Shown here one piece after another: positions 39,882 through 49,345 of a DNA stretch of 64,000 nucleotides. The DNA comes from Chthonomonas sp. (GTDB lineage Bacteria; Armatimonadota; Fimbriimonadia; Fimbriimonadales; Fimbriimonadaceae), in contig JAEURQ010000001.1 in NCBI GenBank assembly GCA_016788425.1, forward strand, positions 62,001-126,000, read 5' to 3'. The translations under genes and the position numbers were made by a program. The notes beneath the pieces were generated by a model that had not been told where the DNA came from, did not search any database, and was given only the letters and a program-made list of their open reading frames with translations. Positions within the stretch are counted from its first letter, which is position 1; each line of letters starts with the position of its first letter.

Positions 39882-39907
39882 GGGGAGTGCTCACCTGAGT
39901 GCTCCCC
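39882..39907 (+). terminator. Hairpin after groL
   Basis: A 12-bp stem (39882-39893 with 39896-39907, two G-T pairs) around a CC loop. No T-run follows, so it may be an attenuator, an mRNA 3' end stabiliser or a binding site rather than an intrinsic terminator. Confidence 0.45.
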
Positions 39908-39918
39908 CGGTCCACAAG

Positions 39919-41676
39919 ATGGCTAACCGTAAGCTTCGCGTCTTCTTCGCTCACACGAGTGAGTTCGCTCGCCTAAGGGGCAAGCTCAAAAAGAGCTTCA
40001 AGAAGATGTCAGAGGGTTGTGATGTACAGGTGGAGTTGGTAGCATGGAATGCCGTACTCCCTCAGAGTCCGAAACGAGTTCAGGATGTTTTTAACGGGCT
40101 GATCGCAGATTGCGAACTCTTCTTACTACCAGTTGGACTTTCTCTTGGTCGCGAAAGCGATATACCTGGTATAGGAAGCTATTGCGAGGAAGAGTTTCAC
40201 GTTGCTTGTGACCTGCGGACGAAACAGATAAGAGATACTGGAACAGCGGCACTCCACATAGCACTTTTCGTAAGAGAAGGAGGATCCGACACGACTGATT
40301 CCCGAGTTTCAAAATTTGTTGAGAAAGTCTCTCCAGACTTCATTTTTGCTAAGTATCGAAATGATCACCACTTGCAGCATGATATTGAAGAACTAGTTCG
40401 GAAGTATCTATCCGGAGAATATCCGAATAAGGAGTTGGCTTCGCGACCAGTTGTCTACAATCGCGAAGCTTCTGAAATGCGCGATCAGTTACACATCCAA
40501 TCTCTCGAGTTGCTCGCAGATTTCGCCACTTCACTTTACTCGGGCAAGTTGGTACGGGCAGGGGAAATCTCGGACGAAATTGCCAGAAGCGCTAAAGTCG
40601 AAGGAGATGTTTTGCGCGAATTCTCAAGCATCGTTGCAGATACGATCTCGATCGCACGTTCTGGGCCTAACACTGCGGATGCAATGAGGGGCAAAGTGAT
40701 GAGCAATCTCACCAAACTCGGACGGTTGGTAAGCGCTATGCTTGAGGGCAACTTCGCCGATCAGGTTACCTTGGTTCAGCAGATTGATGGTATGGAGGGA
40801 GAATGGCATAGGATTCAACTTGAGGTGGCCTACAGAAAGCGTGATTTTGATTTTATCATCGCGGATCAACAGCCGCGCTTTGGACCAGGCTGCGATCCAT
40901 CGGTTCCGGCAAACCTGGCTCTGTGCTACTTTAGAAAGGGTGACTTTCGGCGAGCAGTTGAGTTTTCTGACCTCGCACTAGAAGGGAGAAGGACAATACC
41001 GCTTGCGAGGAGTCTGTGGATGGCTCAGGAACAAAGAAGCTGGATATGTCTAGCAATGGGTGATTATGATGATTCGCGGTTCTGGATTCAAAAGTGCCTG
41101 AACTCTTGCCTTCATGAGGGCGCACATGTGGCTGCTCTCCGGATTTCTAGGAGCATGCTACTAAAGTACCAGGAAGCGAAGGCGGCCGAAAGCGAAGTCA
41201 CTAAGTTGATGAATGGTTTGCTTCGTACGAGTAATGACTTCCCTGAGGACGTAGCACTTCTGATGAGACTCTGGCTCGAGTTGTGTTTGCTGGATGAAGA
41301 GTCTGTAATATCATTACTCCTCAAGAATGATAATGCACTCATCTCCCTTTGTAAAGGGTCAATGCGTGACAATCTCTGTGTCGCCGAATTGCTCAGAGAT
41401 GTGGGGATCCTCGCACTGCGGAAGCAGCATCGGGAGGGTATCTCAGTAATATTATGTTGCTACGAGCAAGTGATTATGCGCCAAACGCCAGGCAGAAACT
41501 TGTCGTCCGATATCTTGAATTTTTTCATGTATCATTTTATTCGTGCAAATTCTAGCGGTAGTGTTTGTGTTTTCGGCTTTGACGGCGAGAAGCTAAATTA
41601 CTTGAAGGAGCATAACATGTTGCCAACAGTAATAAGCGATACTTTGACTACCACATCGCCAAACAGCGCCGCGTAG
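39919..41676 (+). CDS. DUF4062/TIR-like N-terminal domain protein with TPR-like helical C-terminus
   Basis: 585 residues. The N-terminal 170 residues match the layout of DUF4062/TIR-like domains of STAND and effector proteins: an initial strand KLRVFFAHTSEF, a central Trp (ELVAWN), a Gln helix (RVQDVFNGLIADCELFLLPV), the G-rich loop and a conserved EEEFHVAC helix. The rest is helical with TPR-like pairs around residues 320-400. No NTPase or membrane segment is seen. Base composition is much lower than groL (27/60 against 36/60 GC in sampled lines), suggesting horizontal acquisition. It might act in immunity or signalling; this is unproven. A bidirectional terminator follows. Confidence 0.68.
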   Translation: MANRKLRVFFAHTSEFARLRGKLKKSFKKMSEGCDVQVELVAWNAVLPQSPKRVQDVFNGLIADCELFLLPVGLSLGRESDIPGIGSYCEEEFHVACDLRTKQIRDTGTAALHIALFVREGGSDTTDSRVSKFVEKVSPDFIFAKYRNDHHLQHDIEELVRKYLSGEYPNKELASRPVVYNREASEMRDQLHIQSLELLADFATSLYSGKLVRAGEISDEIARSAKVEGDVLREFSSIVADTISIARSGPNTADAMRGKVMSNLTKLGRLVSAMLEGNFADQVTLVQQIDGMEGEWHRIQLEVAYRKRDFDFIIADQQPRFGPGCDPSVPANLALCYFRKGDFRRAVEFSDLALEGRRTIPLARSLWMAQEQRSWICLAMGDYDDSRFWIQKCLNSCLHEGAHVAALRISRSMLLKYQEAKAAESEVTKLMNGLLRTSNDFPEDVALLMRLWLELCLLDEESVISLLLKNDNALISLCKGSMRDNLCVAELLRDVGILALRKQHREGISVILCCYEQVIMRQTPGRNLSSDILNFFMYHFIRANSSGSVCVFGFDGEKLNYLKEHNMLPTVISDTLTTTSPNSAA

Positions 41677-41677
41677 C

Positions 41678-41711
41678 GCCACCTCCGCAAGGGGGTGGCT
41701 CTTGTTTGTTT
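41678..41711. terminator. Terminator between the DUF4062-like gene and the PSD1 gene
   Basis: A 9-bp stem (41678-41686 with 41691-41699, one G-T pair) with a GCAA tetraloop, followed by TCTTGTTTGTTT. It can end the plus-strand gene. Confidence 0.75.
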
Positions 41712-44205
41712 ACGACTTCGTGATCGCTTCGTCGAGGTTCAAAATGACGCTCGCGACGACCGACCAGTCGCCCTTGAGGTCGGTGAGCAGACGCCGCAGA
41801 CTGGCGATTTCGTCCGTACGCGCCGGACGCGACAGCGCCCACAACATTCCGGTGCCGAGCTTGTGCTCGATGGAGCCCGCCGTGCCCGCCATGCGAGCCC
41901 CGAGCGCACGCGACGCCTGCACCATCATGGGGTCGTTCATCAGGGCCAGCGCCTGCATCGGCGTGTTCGTGCGGATGCGGCGGATTGTGCACTCCTCGCG
42001 ACTCGGCGCGTCGAACGTGCCGAAGCTGGGATAGGGCGAGGTGCGCTTGGCGAAGGTGTAGAGCCCGCGACGATAGAGGTCGGCACCGGTGCTCTGCCGC
42101 CAAGTTTCGCCGCTGTAAGGCGTGTTCCAAACGCCATCGGGTTGATGCGGCATCACGCTAGGCCCGCCACGTTTGAGCGACAACAGACCGGCGCTGAAGA
42201 GGGCCGTGTCGCGGATCATTTCCGCCTCCATGCGGAAGCGCGGACCCCGCGCCAGTAGCACGTTTTGCGGGTCGTGCTCCAGGGCCGAGGGAGAAACTCG
42301 CGATGACTGGCGATACGTCGCCGACATGACGATGGTCTTTAGAAGCCGCTTTTGATCCCAACCGCCGCGCACGAAGTCGGCGGCGAGCCACTCCAGCAGT
42401 TCGGGGTGTGAGGGGTCGCTCGCGCGGGTCCCGAAGTCCTCGGTCGTTTCGACGATGCCGCGGCCAAAGACCTGCTCCCAAATGCGATTGACGTGGACCC
42501 TCGCGGCCATCGGGTTTTGCGGCGACACCAACCACCGGGCAAGGCCGAGGCGATTCTTCGGCAAACCGGCGGGGGTCGCGCCGAACGTGGCCGGGGTCGC
42601 CGGTTGCACCGGCACCGAATCGCCTTTGTATTCGCCGCGCCGCTTAATGTAGGTCTTCGGGATGCCGATGCTCGGGTCGTCGCGCATCACCAGGGTCTTG
42701 ACCACCGCTTGCTCGGCTTGCCGAATCTGGGCGTCCAGTTGCCTCGCGCGGTCGGGATTGGTCTCGGCTTGGCGAGCAGCGCGGAGTTTCTCGATCGCCT
42801 CCCGTTGGCCGGGTTGGTAAACCGGTAGTTCGTCTTCGTACCAGGTCTCCTCAAAGCCCTCGCCGACCTTGCGGACGTTCGGCTTGTTGAAGTACGCGTA
42901 CATCGCGAAGTAGTCCTTTTGGGTGAGCGGGTCGAACTTGTGGTCGTGGCACCGCGTGCAGGCCATTGTGCTGCCCATAAACGCCGTCGCGGTCGTGTTG
43001 ACGCGGTCGATCAAAACGTTATACATCGCCTCGCCTTCGTCCACGCCGCCCTCCATATTCTGCATCGTGTTGCGGTTGAACCCGGTCGCGATGCGCTGCT
43101 CTTGGGTCGCGTTGGGCAGTAGGTCACCGGCGAGTTGCTCAATCGCAAACTGGTTGTACGGCATGTTCGCGTTCAGGGCATTGACCACCCAATCGCGCCA
43201 AGGCCAAATCACGCGCGATTCGTCTTTTTCGAACCCATTGGAGTCGGCGTAGCGGGCCAAATCCAGCCAAGGCCGGGCTTGCCGCACACCGTACTGCGGG
43301 CTCGCGAGGAGCCGGTCCACGACCTTTTCGTACGCGCCTGGCGAAGTGTCGCGCAGGAACTCGCGGATGTCCGCCGGACTCGGCGGCAGCCCGGTGATAT
43401 CCAGCGAGACTCGTCGCAGCAGCGTGTAACGATCGGCGGCCGGGCTCGGTGCGAGCTTTTCGGTGGCGAGCCGTTGGCGCACAAAGGCGTCAATCGGCTG
43501 AGTGACGCCCGCAACCTTGGGCACCGCCGGCATGGTCAATGGCCGATACGCCCAATGCTTCGGTTTGGCTCGGGCTTGCGCGGCGAAGCTCGCGCCTTCG
43601 TTGATCCAGCGGCGGAGCGTATCGCTTTGCGCGGGGAGCAGCGCCGGGAATCCGCGCGGCATCTGCGGCTTGCCGTCGTAACCCATCACCCGCCGAAACA
43701 GGTTGCTCTTTTCGGCATTCCCCGGTGAGAGCTGAGCCAGCAGCTGCTTCGCGTCGCGCAGGTCGAGACCGGCTTTGGGATCGTCGGAGTGGCACGAGTA
43801 ACACGCGGCCTTAAGGATCGGTTGCACTTCCGTCGCGAAGTCCACGGGGTCGGTGAAGTGCGCGCCCTCACTGATCCATCGCGAGACCAATTCGACTTGC
43901 GCCGGAGCCAGGGCTGGGAAGCCTTTGGGCATCAGATTCTTGCCTTTGATTCCACGCAAGGAATGAACAAGCACACTCGCGCCGGGATTGTGGGGCACCA
44001 CCACTCGTGCGATGCTTTTGGTCGAGGTGAGATTGAGCCCGGCGGCCGGTGATTCGACGCCATGACAGCCGAGGCAATTCGCGCGGAATAGGGGCGCGAT
44101 CTCGGCATTGAACGAAACGCGCGGCTTGGCGGTCGTGGTCTGCACGGTGGTCGCGGCGATCGGCAAGGCGGCGGCCAACGCCAGTAGTCCGTAGGCGTGT
44201 TTCAT
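41710..44205 (-). CDS. PSD1-type protein (planctomycete cytochrome C, DUF1549 and DUF1553 domains)
   Basis: 831 residues with a signal peptide ([18 protein letters not shown]). The N-terminal region carries two cytochrome-like CxxCH sites (CLGCHG and CYSCHS, about 45-150), then a DUF1549 domain ([19 protein letters not shown]) with a third CxxCH ([12 protein letters not shown]), then DUF1553 ([34 protein letters not shown]). Such genes are linked to polysaccharide degradation in several phyla, but the biochemistry is unknown. ATGA overlap with the upstream DUF1501 gene; both are expected to work together outside the cytoplasm. Confidence 0.92.
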   Translation of the reverse strand: MKHAYGLLALAAALPIAATTVQTTTAKPRVSFNAEIAPLFRANCLGCHGVESPAAGLNLTSTKSIARVVVPHNPGASVLVHSLRGIKGKNLMPKGFPALAPAQVELVSRWISEGAHFTDPVDFATEVQPILKAACYSCHSDDPKAGLDLRDAKQLLAQLSPGNAEKSNLFRRVMGYDGKPQMPRGFPALLPAQSDTLRRWINEGASFAAQARAKPKHWAYRPLTMPAVPKVAGVTQPIDAFVRQRLATEKLAPSPAADRYTLLRRVSLDITGLPPSPADIREFLRDTSPGAYEKVVDRLLASPQYGVRQARPWLDLARYADSNGFEKDESRVIWPWRDWVVNALNANMPYNQFAIEQLAGDLLPNATQEQRIATGFNRNTMQNMEGGVDEGEAMYNVLIDRVNTTATAFMGSTMACTRCHDHKFDPLTQKDYFAMYAYFNKPNVRKVGEGFEETWYEDELPVYQPGQREAIEKLRAARQAETNPDRARQLDAQIRQAEQAVVKTLVMRDDPSIGIPKTYIKRRGEYKGDSVPVQPATPATFGATPAGLPKNRLGLARWLVSPQNPMAARVHVNRIWEQVFGRGIVETTEDFGTRASDPSHPELLEWLAADFVRGGWDQKRLLKTIVMSATYRQSSRVSPSALEHDPQNVLLARGPRFRMEAEMIRDTALFSAGLLSLKRGGPSVMPHQPDGVWNTPYSGETWRQSTGADLYRRGLYTFAKRTSPYPSFGTFDAPSREECTIRRIRTNTPMQALALMNDPMMVQASRALGARMAGTAGSIEHKLGTGMLWALSRPARTDEIASLRRLLTDLKGDWSVVASVILNLDEAITKS

Positions 44206-45653
44206 CGCAGCAGCTTCTCCTTGACCTCGCCGAACACATCGGTGAGTCGGAAGTTGCGACCTTGGAATCGGTAGGTCAGCTTGGTGTGGTCGAGCCCCAT
44301 CAGGTGCAAAATCGTCGCGTGCAGGTCGTGCACAGTAATCGGGTCGGCGGTGATGTTGTAACCAATATCGTCGGTTTCGCCCACGGTGACTCCCGCCTTG
44401 GTGCCGCCGCCCGCCATCCAAATGGTGAACGCCCGACCATGGTGGTCGCGCCCGAGGTAGGTGGACCCGTGCCGCGCCTCGTTCATGGGAGTGCGGCCGA
44501 ATTCGCCGCCCCAAATGACAAGCGTGTCGTCGAGCATTCCGCGCTGCTTCAGGTCTTTCACCAGCGCGGCGGAGGCTTGGTCTACCTCGCGGCACCGATG
44601 CGGGAAGCTGTGCATCAGGTCGTCGCCTTCGCCGGTCCCGTGCGAATCCCATCCGCGGTGATAAAGCTGCACAAATCGCGAGCCGCGCTCCAGCATGCGG
44701 CGGGCCAACAGACAGTTGTTCGCGTAGCTCTGCTCGCCGGGTTTGGCGCCGTACATGTCGAGGGTCGCCTGCGATTCCTGCTTGAGGTCCACGAGGTCGG
44801 GCACGCTGGACTGCATGCGATACGCCATTTCAAAGGAGTTAATGCGCGTGGCAATCTCCGGGTCGCCCACCATCTCAAAGTTCTGCTGATTCATCTCCTT
44901 GAGCGTGTCGAGCGCGCGCCGCCGCATGGCGTCCGAAACGCCATCGGGGTTGTTGAGAAACATCACCGGATCGCCCTTCGCACGGAATTCTGCGCCTTGA
45001 TAGAGCGTCGGCAGGAAGCCGCTAGACCAAAGGCATTTGCCGCCATCGGGGTTGTTTTGGCCGGAGAGAAGCACCAGGAAGCCGGGCAGGTCCTTCGAGT
45101 CGGTGCCCAGGCCGTAGGTCATCCACGAACCCATGCTTGGCCGACCCGGCAAGTGGAACCCGGTGTTCATGAAAATCTGCGCGGGGGCGTGGTTCACCTG
45201 CTCGGTGCTCATGCTACGGACAATCGTGATGTCGTCGGCAATCTGGGCGATGTGGGGCAGTACTTCGCTGATCCACGCGCCGCTCTGACCGTGCTGTTTG
45301 TACTTATAAGGCGAGCCCAACAGGTTCGGTTTGCCGACGATGAACGGAAACTTCTCGTCCTTGATGTATTCGTCGGGGCACGGCTTCATGTGGTTGGCCA
45401 TGAGCACCGGCTTCGGCTCGAAGAGGTCGAGCTGCGAAGGGGCACCGGCCATAAACATGAACACCACTCGCTTGGCTTTCGGTGCGAAGTGCGGGCCGCG
45501 GACATCGAGCATGCTGGGCGCGGCGAGCGCCTGGCCATCCATAAGGTGCGCAAGGGCGAGCCAGCCGATGCCGTAGCCGACGCGGCTAAACAGTTGCCGG
45601 CGGGTCATCAGCTTCATCTCCTCCTCGTTGAGTTCGCGCTGGAGCCAATCCAC
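44202..45653 (-). CDS. DUF1501 family protein (sulfatase-like fold, Tat-exported)
   Basis: 483 residues from GTG at 45653, which sits 6 nt after a TAAAGT -10 box. A twin-arginine signal ([21 protein letters not shown]) starts at about residue 17. Family motifs include [19 protein letters not shown], the HQ-like [19 protein letters not shown] and WGGEFGRTP with [14 protein letters not shown]. The alkaline-phosphatase-like fold lets one expect a metal-dependent hydrolase, but the substrate is unknown. It is cotranscribed with the PSD1 gene. Confidence 0.92.
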   Translation of the reverse strand: MDWLQRELNEEEMKLMTRRQLFSRVGYGIGWLALAHLMDGQALAAPSMLDVRGPHFAPKAKRVVFMFMAGAPSQLDLFEPKPVLMANHMKPCPDEYIKDEKFPFIVGKPNLLGSPYKYKQHGQSGAWISEVLPHIAQIADDITIVRSMSTEQVNHAPAQIFMNTGFHLPGRPSMGSWMTYGLGTDSKDLPGFLVLLSGQNNPDGGKCLWSSGFLPTLYQGAEFRAKGDPVMFLNNPDGVSDAMRRRALDTLKEMNQQNFEMVGDPEIATRINSFEMAYRMQSSVPDLVDLKQESQATLDMYGAKPGEQSYANNCLLARRMLERGSRFVQLYHRGWDSHGTGEGDDLMHSFPHRCREVDQASAALVKDLKQRGMLDDTLVIWGGEFGRTPMNEARHGSTYLGRDHHGRAFTIWMAGGGTKAGVTVGETDDIGYNITADPITVHDLHATILHLMGLDHTKLTYRFQGRNFRLTDVFGEVKEKLLR

Positions 45654-45659
45654 AACGCT

Positions 45660-45665
45660 ACTTTA
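45660..45665 (-). promoter_or_regulatory. -10 box of the DUF1501-PSD1 operon
   Basis: TAAAGT on the minus strand lies 6 nt from the GTG start at 45653. Confidence 0.55.
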
Positions 45666-45701
45666 GCAGGGTTTTGGATTGGGGGAAAGGGTCAAATCGG
45701 G

Positions 45702-45707
45702 TAATCT
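45702..45707 (+). promoter_or_regulatory. -10 box of speE
   Basis: TAATCT lies 7 nt before the ATG at 45715, with TTGGGG at 45679-45684 (17-nt spacer). Confidence 0.5.
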
Positions 45708-45714
45708 ATTGGTC

Positions 45715-46542
45715 ATGCCAACTGACTTGACGGCATTTACTTTCCCCATTCGCGGAGAGAAATTGTCGCAGACGGTGGAAGTTCGCGATGTGATTTTTCG
45801 CGGCCAATCACCCTACCAATCCATTGAGATTTTTGATACGGAAATCTTCGGGCGCATGCTCCTTTTGGATGGCCACATTCAGCTCACCGAGTTCGATGAA
45901 AAGGCCTACCACGAAGGGCTCGTCCAGATTCCGTTGATGAACCTGGACCGTCCGAGCCGCGCCCTCGTGGTCGGCGGAGGCGATGGTGGCGTGATTCGCG
46001 AACTGTGCCGAAGCGCGAGCATGACGCACATTGACATGGTTGAAATCGACCAGCTGGTCGTGGATACCTGTCGGCAACATTTGCCTTCGCTGAGCGCGGG
46101 CGCATTTGACGATCCACGTGTGCACCTGCACATCGCCGATGCGTTTCCGTTTGTTAAGCAAGACCTTAAACCCTACGACCTTATCGTCGTGGATTCGACG
46201 GACACTTACGAAGATGAAGAAGGCGAAATCAGCGAGATGCTCTTCACCAAGGAGTTTTATCAAGACTTAGCTCGTTTGTTGCAGCCGCAAGGGCTGCTTG
46301 TCACTCAGGCAGATAACCTGGTTTTCTGCCCCTACTCGCTCGAAGATATTAAGGGACTGTTTGGTCAAGTATTCCCGGTCGTGGAATCGTACCAGGCGCT
46401 CGTACCTAGCTTTGGCGGGTTTAGTGGCTACTGCACGGCAAGCCACGGTCGCAAGTTGGACCCCAAGGCCGCCATTCCCGCCGGGATGCAATATCTCAAC
46501 CCGGTCACTTACTCACTGGCTTTTCAGCCACTCAGTTTCTAA
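45715..46542 (+). CDS. speE: Spermidine synthase (aminopropyltransferase)
   Basis: 275 residues. It transfers aminopropyl from decarboxylated SAM to putrescine or a related amine. The N-terminal beta domain holds GRMLLLDGHIQLTEFDEKAYHEGL. The Rossmann part has VVGGGDGGVIRELCR, HIDMVEIDQLVV and the catalytic DLIVVDSTD. No speD lies nearby, so its decarboxylated SAM must come from elsewhere. The start is fixed by the -10 at 45702. It is followed by rnj after 3 nt. Confidence 0.93.
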   Translation: MPTDLTAFTFPIRGEKLSQTVEVRDVIFRGQSPYQSIEIFDTEIFGRMLLLDGHIQLTEFDEKAYHEGLVQIPLMNLDRPSRALVVGGGDGGVIRELCRSASMTHIDMVEIDQLVVDTCRQHLPSLSAGAFDDPRVHLHIADAFPFVKQDLKPYDLIVVDSTDTYEDEEGEISEMLFTKEFYQDLARLLQPQGLLVTQADNLVFCPYSLEDIKGLFGQVFPVVESYQALVPSFGGFSGYCTASHGRKLDPKAAIPAGMQYLNPVTYSLAFQPLSF

Positions 46543-46545
46543 TTC

Positions 46546-48201
46546 ATGAATACAGAACCAAAACTCAGAATTCTGCCTTTAGGCGGAAGCGGCGAAATTG
46601 GCCGCAATTGCACGGCTGTCATCCAAGGCGATGACATCCTCATCGTCGACTGCGGCCTCTCGTTCCCGAACGAAGAAATGCCCGGCGTTGACATTGTCAT
46701 CCCCGACTTCACGTTCCTTCGCCAAAACAAGGAGAAGATTCGCGGTCTCGTGTTGACTCACGCGCACGAGGATCACATCGGCGCGGTGAGCTACCTTATG
46801 CGCGACATTAAGTGCCCGATCTACGGCGCCGAGTTTACGCTCGCCATGCTCAAAATGAAGCTGGAAGACAAGCTTGACGTGCGTACTCTGGACTTCCAAA
46901 CTGTGAAGTTCGGCGAAATGGTCAAGGTCGGCAAGCTCGAATTCGAGCTCATCCGCATCACGCACAGCATTCCCGAATCCGGGGCCGTGGCCGTGCACAC
47001 CGAGCTCGGCGTCGTGCTGTTTACGGGCGACTTCAAGTTCGATTTCTCGCCGGTCGACGGCAAGCTCACCGACATTACGCGGCTGAGCGAACTCGGCAAG
47101 CAAGGCGTACTTTGCTTGCTTAGCGACAGCACGAACGTGGATCGTCCGGGCTGGGGTCCTAGCGAAACAACCGTTTCGGCGGGTCTGCAAAAGGCGTTTC
47201 TCAACGCGCCGGGCCGCGTGTTGCTCACCACGTTTGCCAGCAACATTCACCGCATGCAACAGGCGTTTACTGTGGCGCACCAAACCGGTCGCAAGGTGGC
47301 CGTGGCCGGGCGTCGCATGGAAAACACGATTGACCTTTGCAATAAGCTGAAGTACATCAAGATTCCGGCGGACACGTGGGTGAAGCTCGATCAGACGCAC
47401 AACATTCCCGATAACAAGCTGGTGATCCTTTCGACCGGAAGCCAAGGCGAGCCGATGGCCGCCCTGAGCCAGATGTCGCGCGAGGAATATAGCCGCTTGC
47501 GCCTGAAGGCGGGGGACACGATTGTCTATTCGGCGCGCCCGATTCCCGGGAACGAGGGCGCGATTTGGCGGGTCATCAACCGCTTGTTCCGCTTGGAAGC
47601 GAACGTAATTTACGACGACACCGACCCGGTGCACGTGAGCGGACACGCGTATCAAGAGGAGATCAAGATGATGATCAACCTGACGCGGCCGTTCTACCTG
47701 GCGCCCGTGCACGGCGAGCCGCGACACCAGTTTGTCTATCGCCAACTCGGGCAGCGCATGGGCTATCCCGACCACCGCATCTTCACCATGACCGACGGCT
47801 ATCCCTTGGAATTTGATGACAAAGACGCCTGGATGGGTGAGTTGCAGCCCTGCGGTCAAGTGCTGGTGGACAACGCGGGCAACACGGGAATTGACGATGA
47901 CGTGCTGCGCGATCGCCTTTCGATTGCGAAGGACGGAATCCTCATTCCGATTATCGCTGTTGACGTGGAGCGCGGCGCGATTCTTGGTGCGCCGACGATC
48001 GAAACGCGCGGCTTCGCTGGGCCGGACAAGATTGTGCAAGATGCCGTGGAAGTGCTCGCCGAAGCGCTCGACGAGCTTAAGCCGAGCGACTTGCACGACG
48101 TGACGAGCGTCAAGCGCGTGGCGGCCGAGACGGTTCGCATCTTCGTGAATCGCAAGGCCAAGATGCGGCCGCTCGTCGTCCCCACAGTGGTGGAGGTCTA
48201 A
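46546..48201 (+). CDS. rnj: Ribonuclease J
   Basis: 551 residues. RNase J is a 5'-3' exo- and endoribonuclease of the metallo-beta-lactamase/beta-CASP family, central to mRNA turnover in bacteria lacking RNase E. The metal motif THAHEDHIGA, the later FTGDFKFD and STNVDRPGWG, the beta-CASP GSQGEPMAAL and HVSGHAYQEE motifs, and the C-terminal region are all present. The usual length is near 550. Cotranscribed with speE and prfB. Confidence 0.95.
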   Translation: MNTEPKLRILPLGGSGEIGRNCTAVIQGDDILIVDCGLSFPNEEMPGVDIVIPDFTFLRQNKEKIRGLVLTHAHEDHIGAVSYLMRDIKCPIYGAEFTLAMLKMKLEDKLDVRTLDFQTVKFGEMVKVGKLEFELIRITHSIPESGAVAVHTELGVVLFTGDFKFDFSPVDGKLTDITRLSELGKQGVLCLLSDSTNVDRPGWGPSETTVSAGLQKAFLNAPGRVLLTTFASNIHRMQQAFTVAHQTGRKVAVAGRRMENTIDLCNKLKYIKIPADTWVKLDQTHNIPDNKLVILSTGSQGEPMAALSQMSREEYSRLRLKAGDTIVYSARPIPGNEGAIWRVINRLFRLEANVIYDDTDPVHVSGHAYQEEIKMMINLTRPFYLAPVHGEPRHQFVYRQLGQRMGYPDHRIFTMTDGYPLEFDDKDAWMGELQPCGQVLVDNAGNTGIDDDVLRDRLSIAKDGILIPIIAVDVERGAILGAPTIETRGFAGPDKIVQDAVEVLAEALDELKPSDLHDVTSVKRVAAETVRIFVNRKAKMRPLVVPTVVEV

Positions 48202-48207
48202 GTCGGC

Positions 48208-49323
48208 ATGCTCACTCCGGAACAGTTTTCCGAACTTCAAGAGGCGCGCGCGAAGCTGGATATGATTCGCAACCACCTCGATCAGCCGCGTCTGAAAAAG
48301 CAGATCGCTGAACTGGAGGAGCAAAGCGCAAGCATGACCTTTTGGGATGATCCCACGAGCGCAAACAAGACTCTACAGGTTCTCTCGGGATTAAGAAACC
48401 GAGTGGAACCTTATGACAAACTCAGCAAGACTTGCGACGACCTAATTGAGCTAAGCGAACTGCTAAAGTTGGAGCCAAACGAGGAATTAGGAACCGAAGT
48501 GGTCCAAATGTCCGCGAAGTTCCTAAAGGACCTGGACGCCTACGAACTCGAAACTCTGCTGAGCGGCGAACACGATGGTCGTAACGCGATCTTGGAAATC
48601 AACGCTGGTGCTGGCGGAAGCGAAGCCTGCGACTGGGCGAGCATTCTCTACCGGCTCTACCTGCGCTGGTGCGAGCGCAAAGGCTTTAAGTACGAATTGC
48701 TGAGCGAAACCCTCGGCGATGTCACCGGTTACCGCAGCGTGCAGATCATGATCTCGGGCACCAACGCCTACGGCTACCTGAAAGCCGAAGGCGGCGTGCA
48801 TCGCCTGGTGCGCATTTCGCCGTTCGACAGCGCGGCGCGGCGGCACACGAGCTTTGCCAAAGTCGAGGTTCTGCCCGAAGTCGAGGAGTCCGATGTCGTG
48901 ATTAACCCCGACGACCTAAAGGTTGAAACCCTCCGCGCCGGTGGCGCGGGCGGTCAGCACGTTAACAAGACGGAATCAGCGGTGCGCCTCACGCACATCC
49001 CGACCGGCATCGTCGTCAACTGCCAAAACGAGCGCAGCCAGCACAAAAATCGCGCGGCCGCGATGAGCGTTTTGGCCGCCCGATTGGCCGAGCGCCAGCG
49101 ACTGATCGACCTCGGCAAAATGAACGATCTGAAGGGCGACAGCGGCCCCGCCGAATGGGGTCGCCAGATTCGCAGCTACGTGCTTCAACCGTATACATTG
49201 GTGAAAGATCACCGCACTGGCCACGAAACCGGCAACACCACCGCCGTTTTGGATGGCGACATCGACGGCTTTATCGAGGCGTTCCTCAAGCGTCCGCCGA
49301 GCGAAGATTCGTTTATTGAATAG
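48208..49323 (+). CDS. prfB: Peptide chain release factor 2
   Basis: 371 residues. It recognises UGA and UAA stop codons. Diagnostic motifs are [18 protein letters not shown] (SPF) and the catalytic [17 protein letters not shown] (GGQ). The reading frame is continuous: where most bacteria have an in-frame UGA with a programmed +1 frameshift (near codon 25), this gene reads CTCGAT, so autoregulatory frameshifting is absent. It lies 6 nt after rnj. Confidence 0.97.
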   Translation: MLTPEQFSELQEARAKLDMIRNHLDQPRLKKQIAELEEQSASMTFWDDPTSANKTLQVLSGLRNRVEPYDKLSKTCDDLIELSELLKLEPNEELGTEVVQMSAKFLKDLDAYELETLLSGEHDGRNAILEINAGAGGSEACDWASILYRLYLRWCERKGFKYELLSETLGDVTGYRSVQIMISGTNAYGYLKAEGGVHRLVRISPFDSAARRHTSFAKVEVLPEVEESDVVINPDDLKVETLRAGGAGGQHVNKTESAVRLTHIPTGIVVNCQNERSQHKNRAAAMSVLAARLAERQRLIDLGKMNDLKGDSGPAEWGRQIRSYVLQPYTLVKDHRTGHETGNTTAVLDGDIDGFIEAFLKRPPSEDSFIE

Positions 49324-49345
49324 TTAGGAGGCAAATGGTTTCAAA

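Noticed and set aside
39919-41676. The DUF4062-like gene as part of a two-gene toxin-antitoxin or phage island
   Set aside because: It stands alone; no partner gene, integrase or tRNA attachment repeat flanks it.
44206-44652. Upstream extension of the PSD1 gene
   Set aside because: The region is the DUF1501 coding sequence, and the ATG at 44205 gives a signal peptide.
46579-48324. Minus-strand ORF of 581 codons opposite rnj
   Set aside because: Same reason as for groL: the RNase J protein is intact and convincing.
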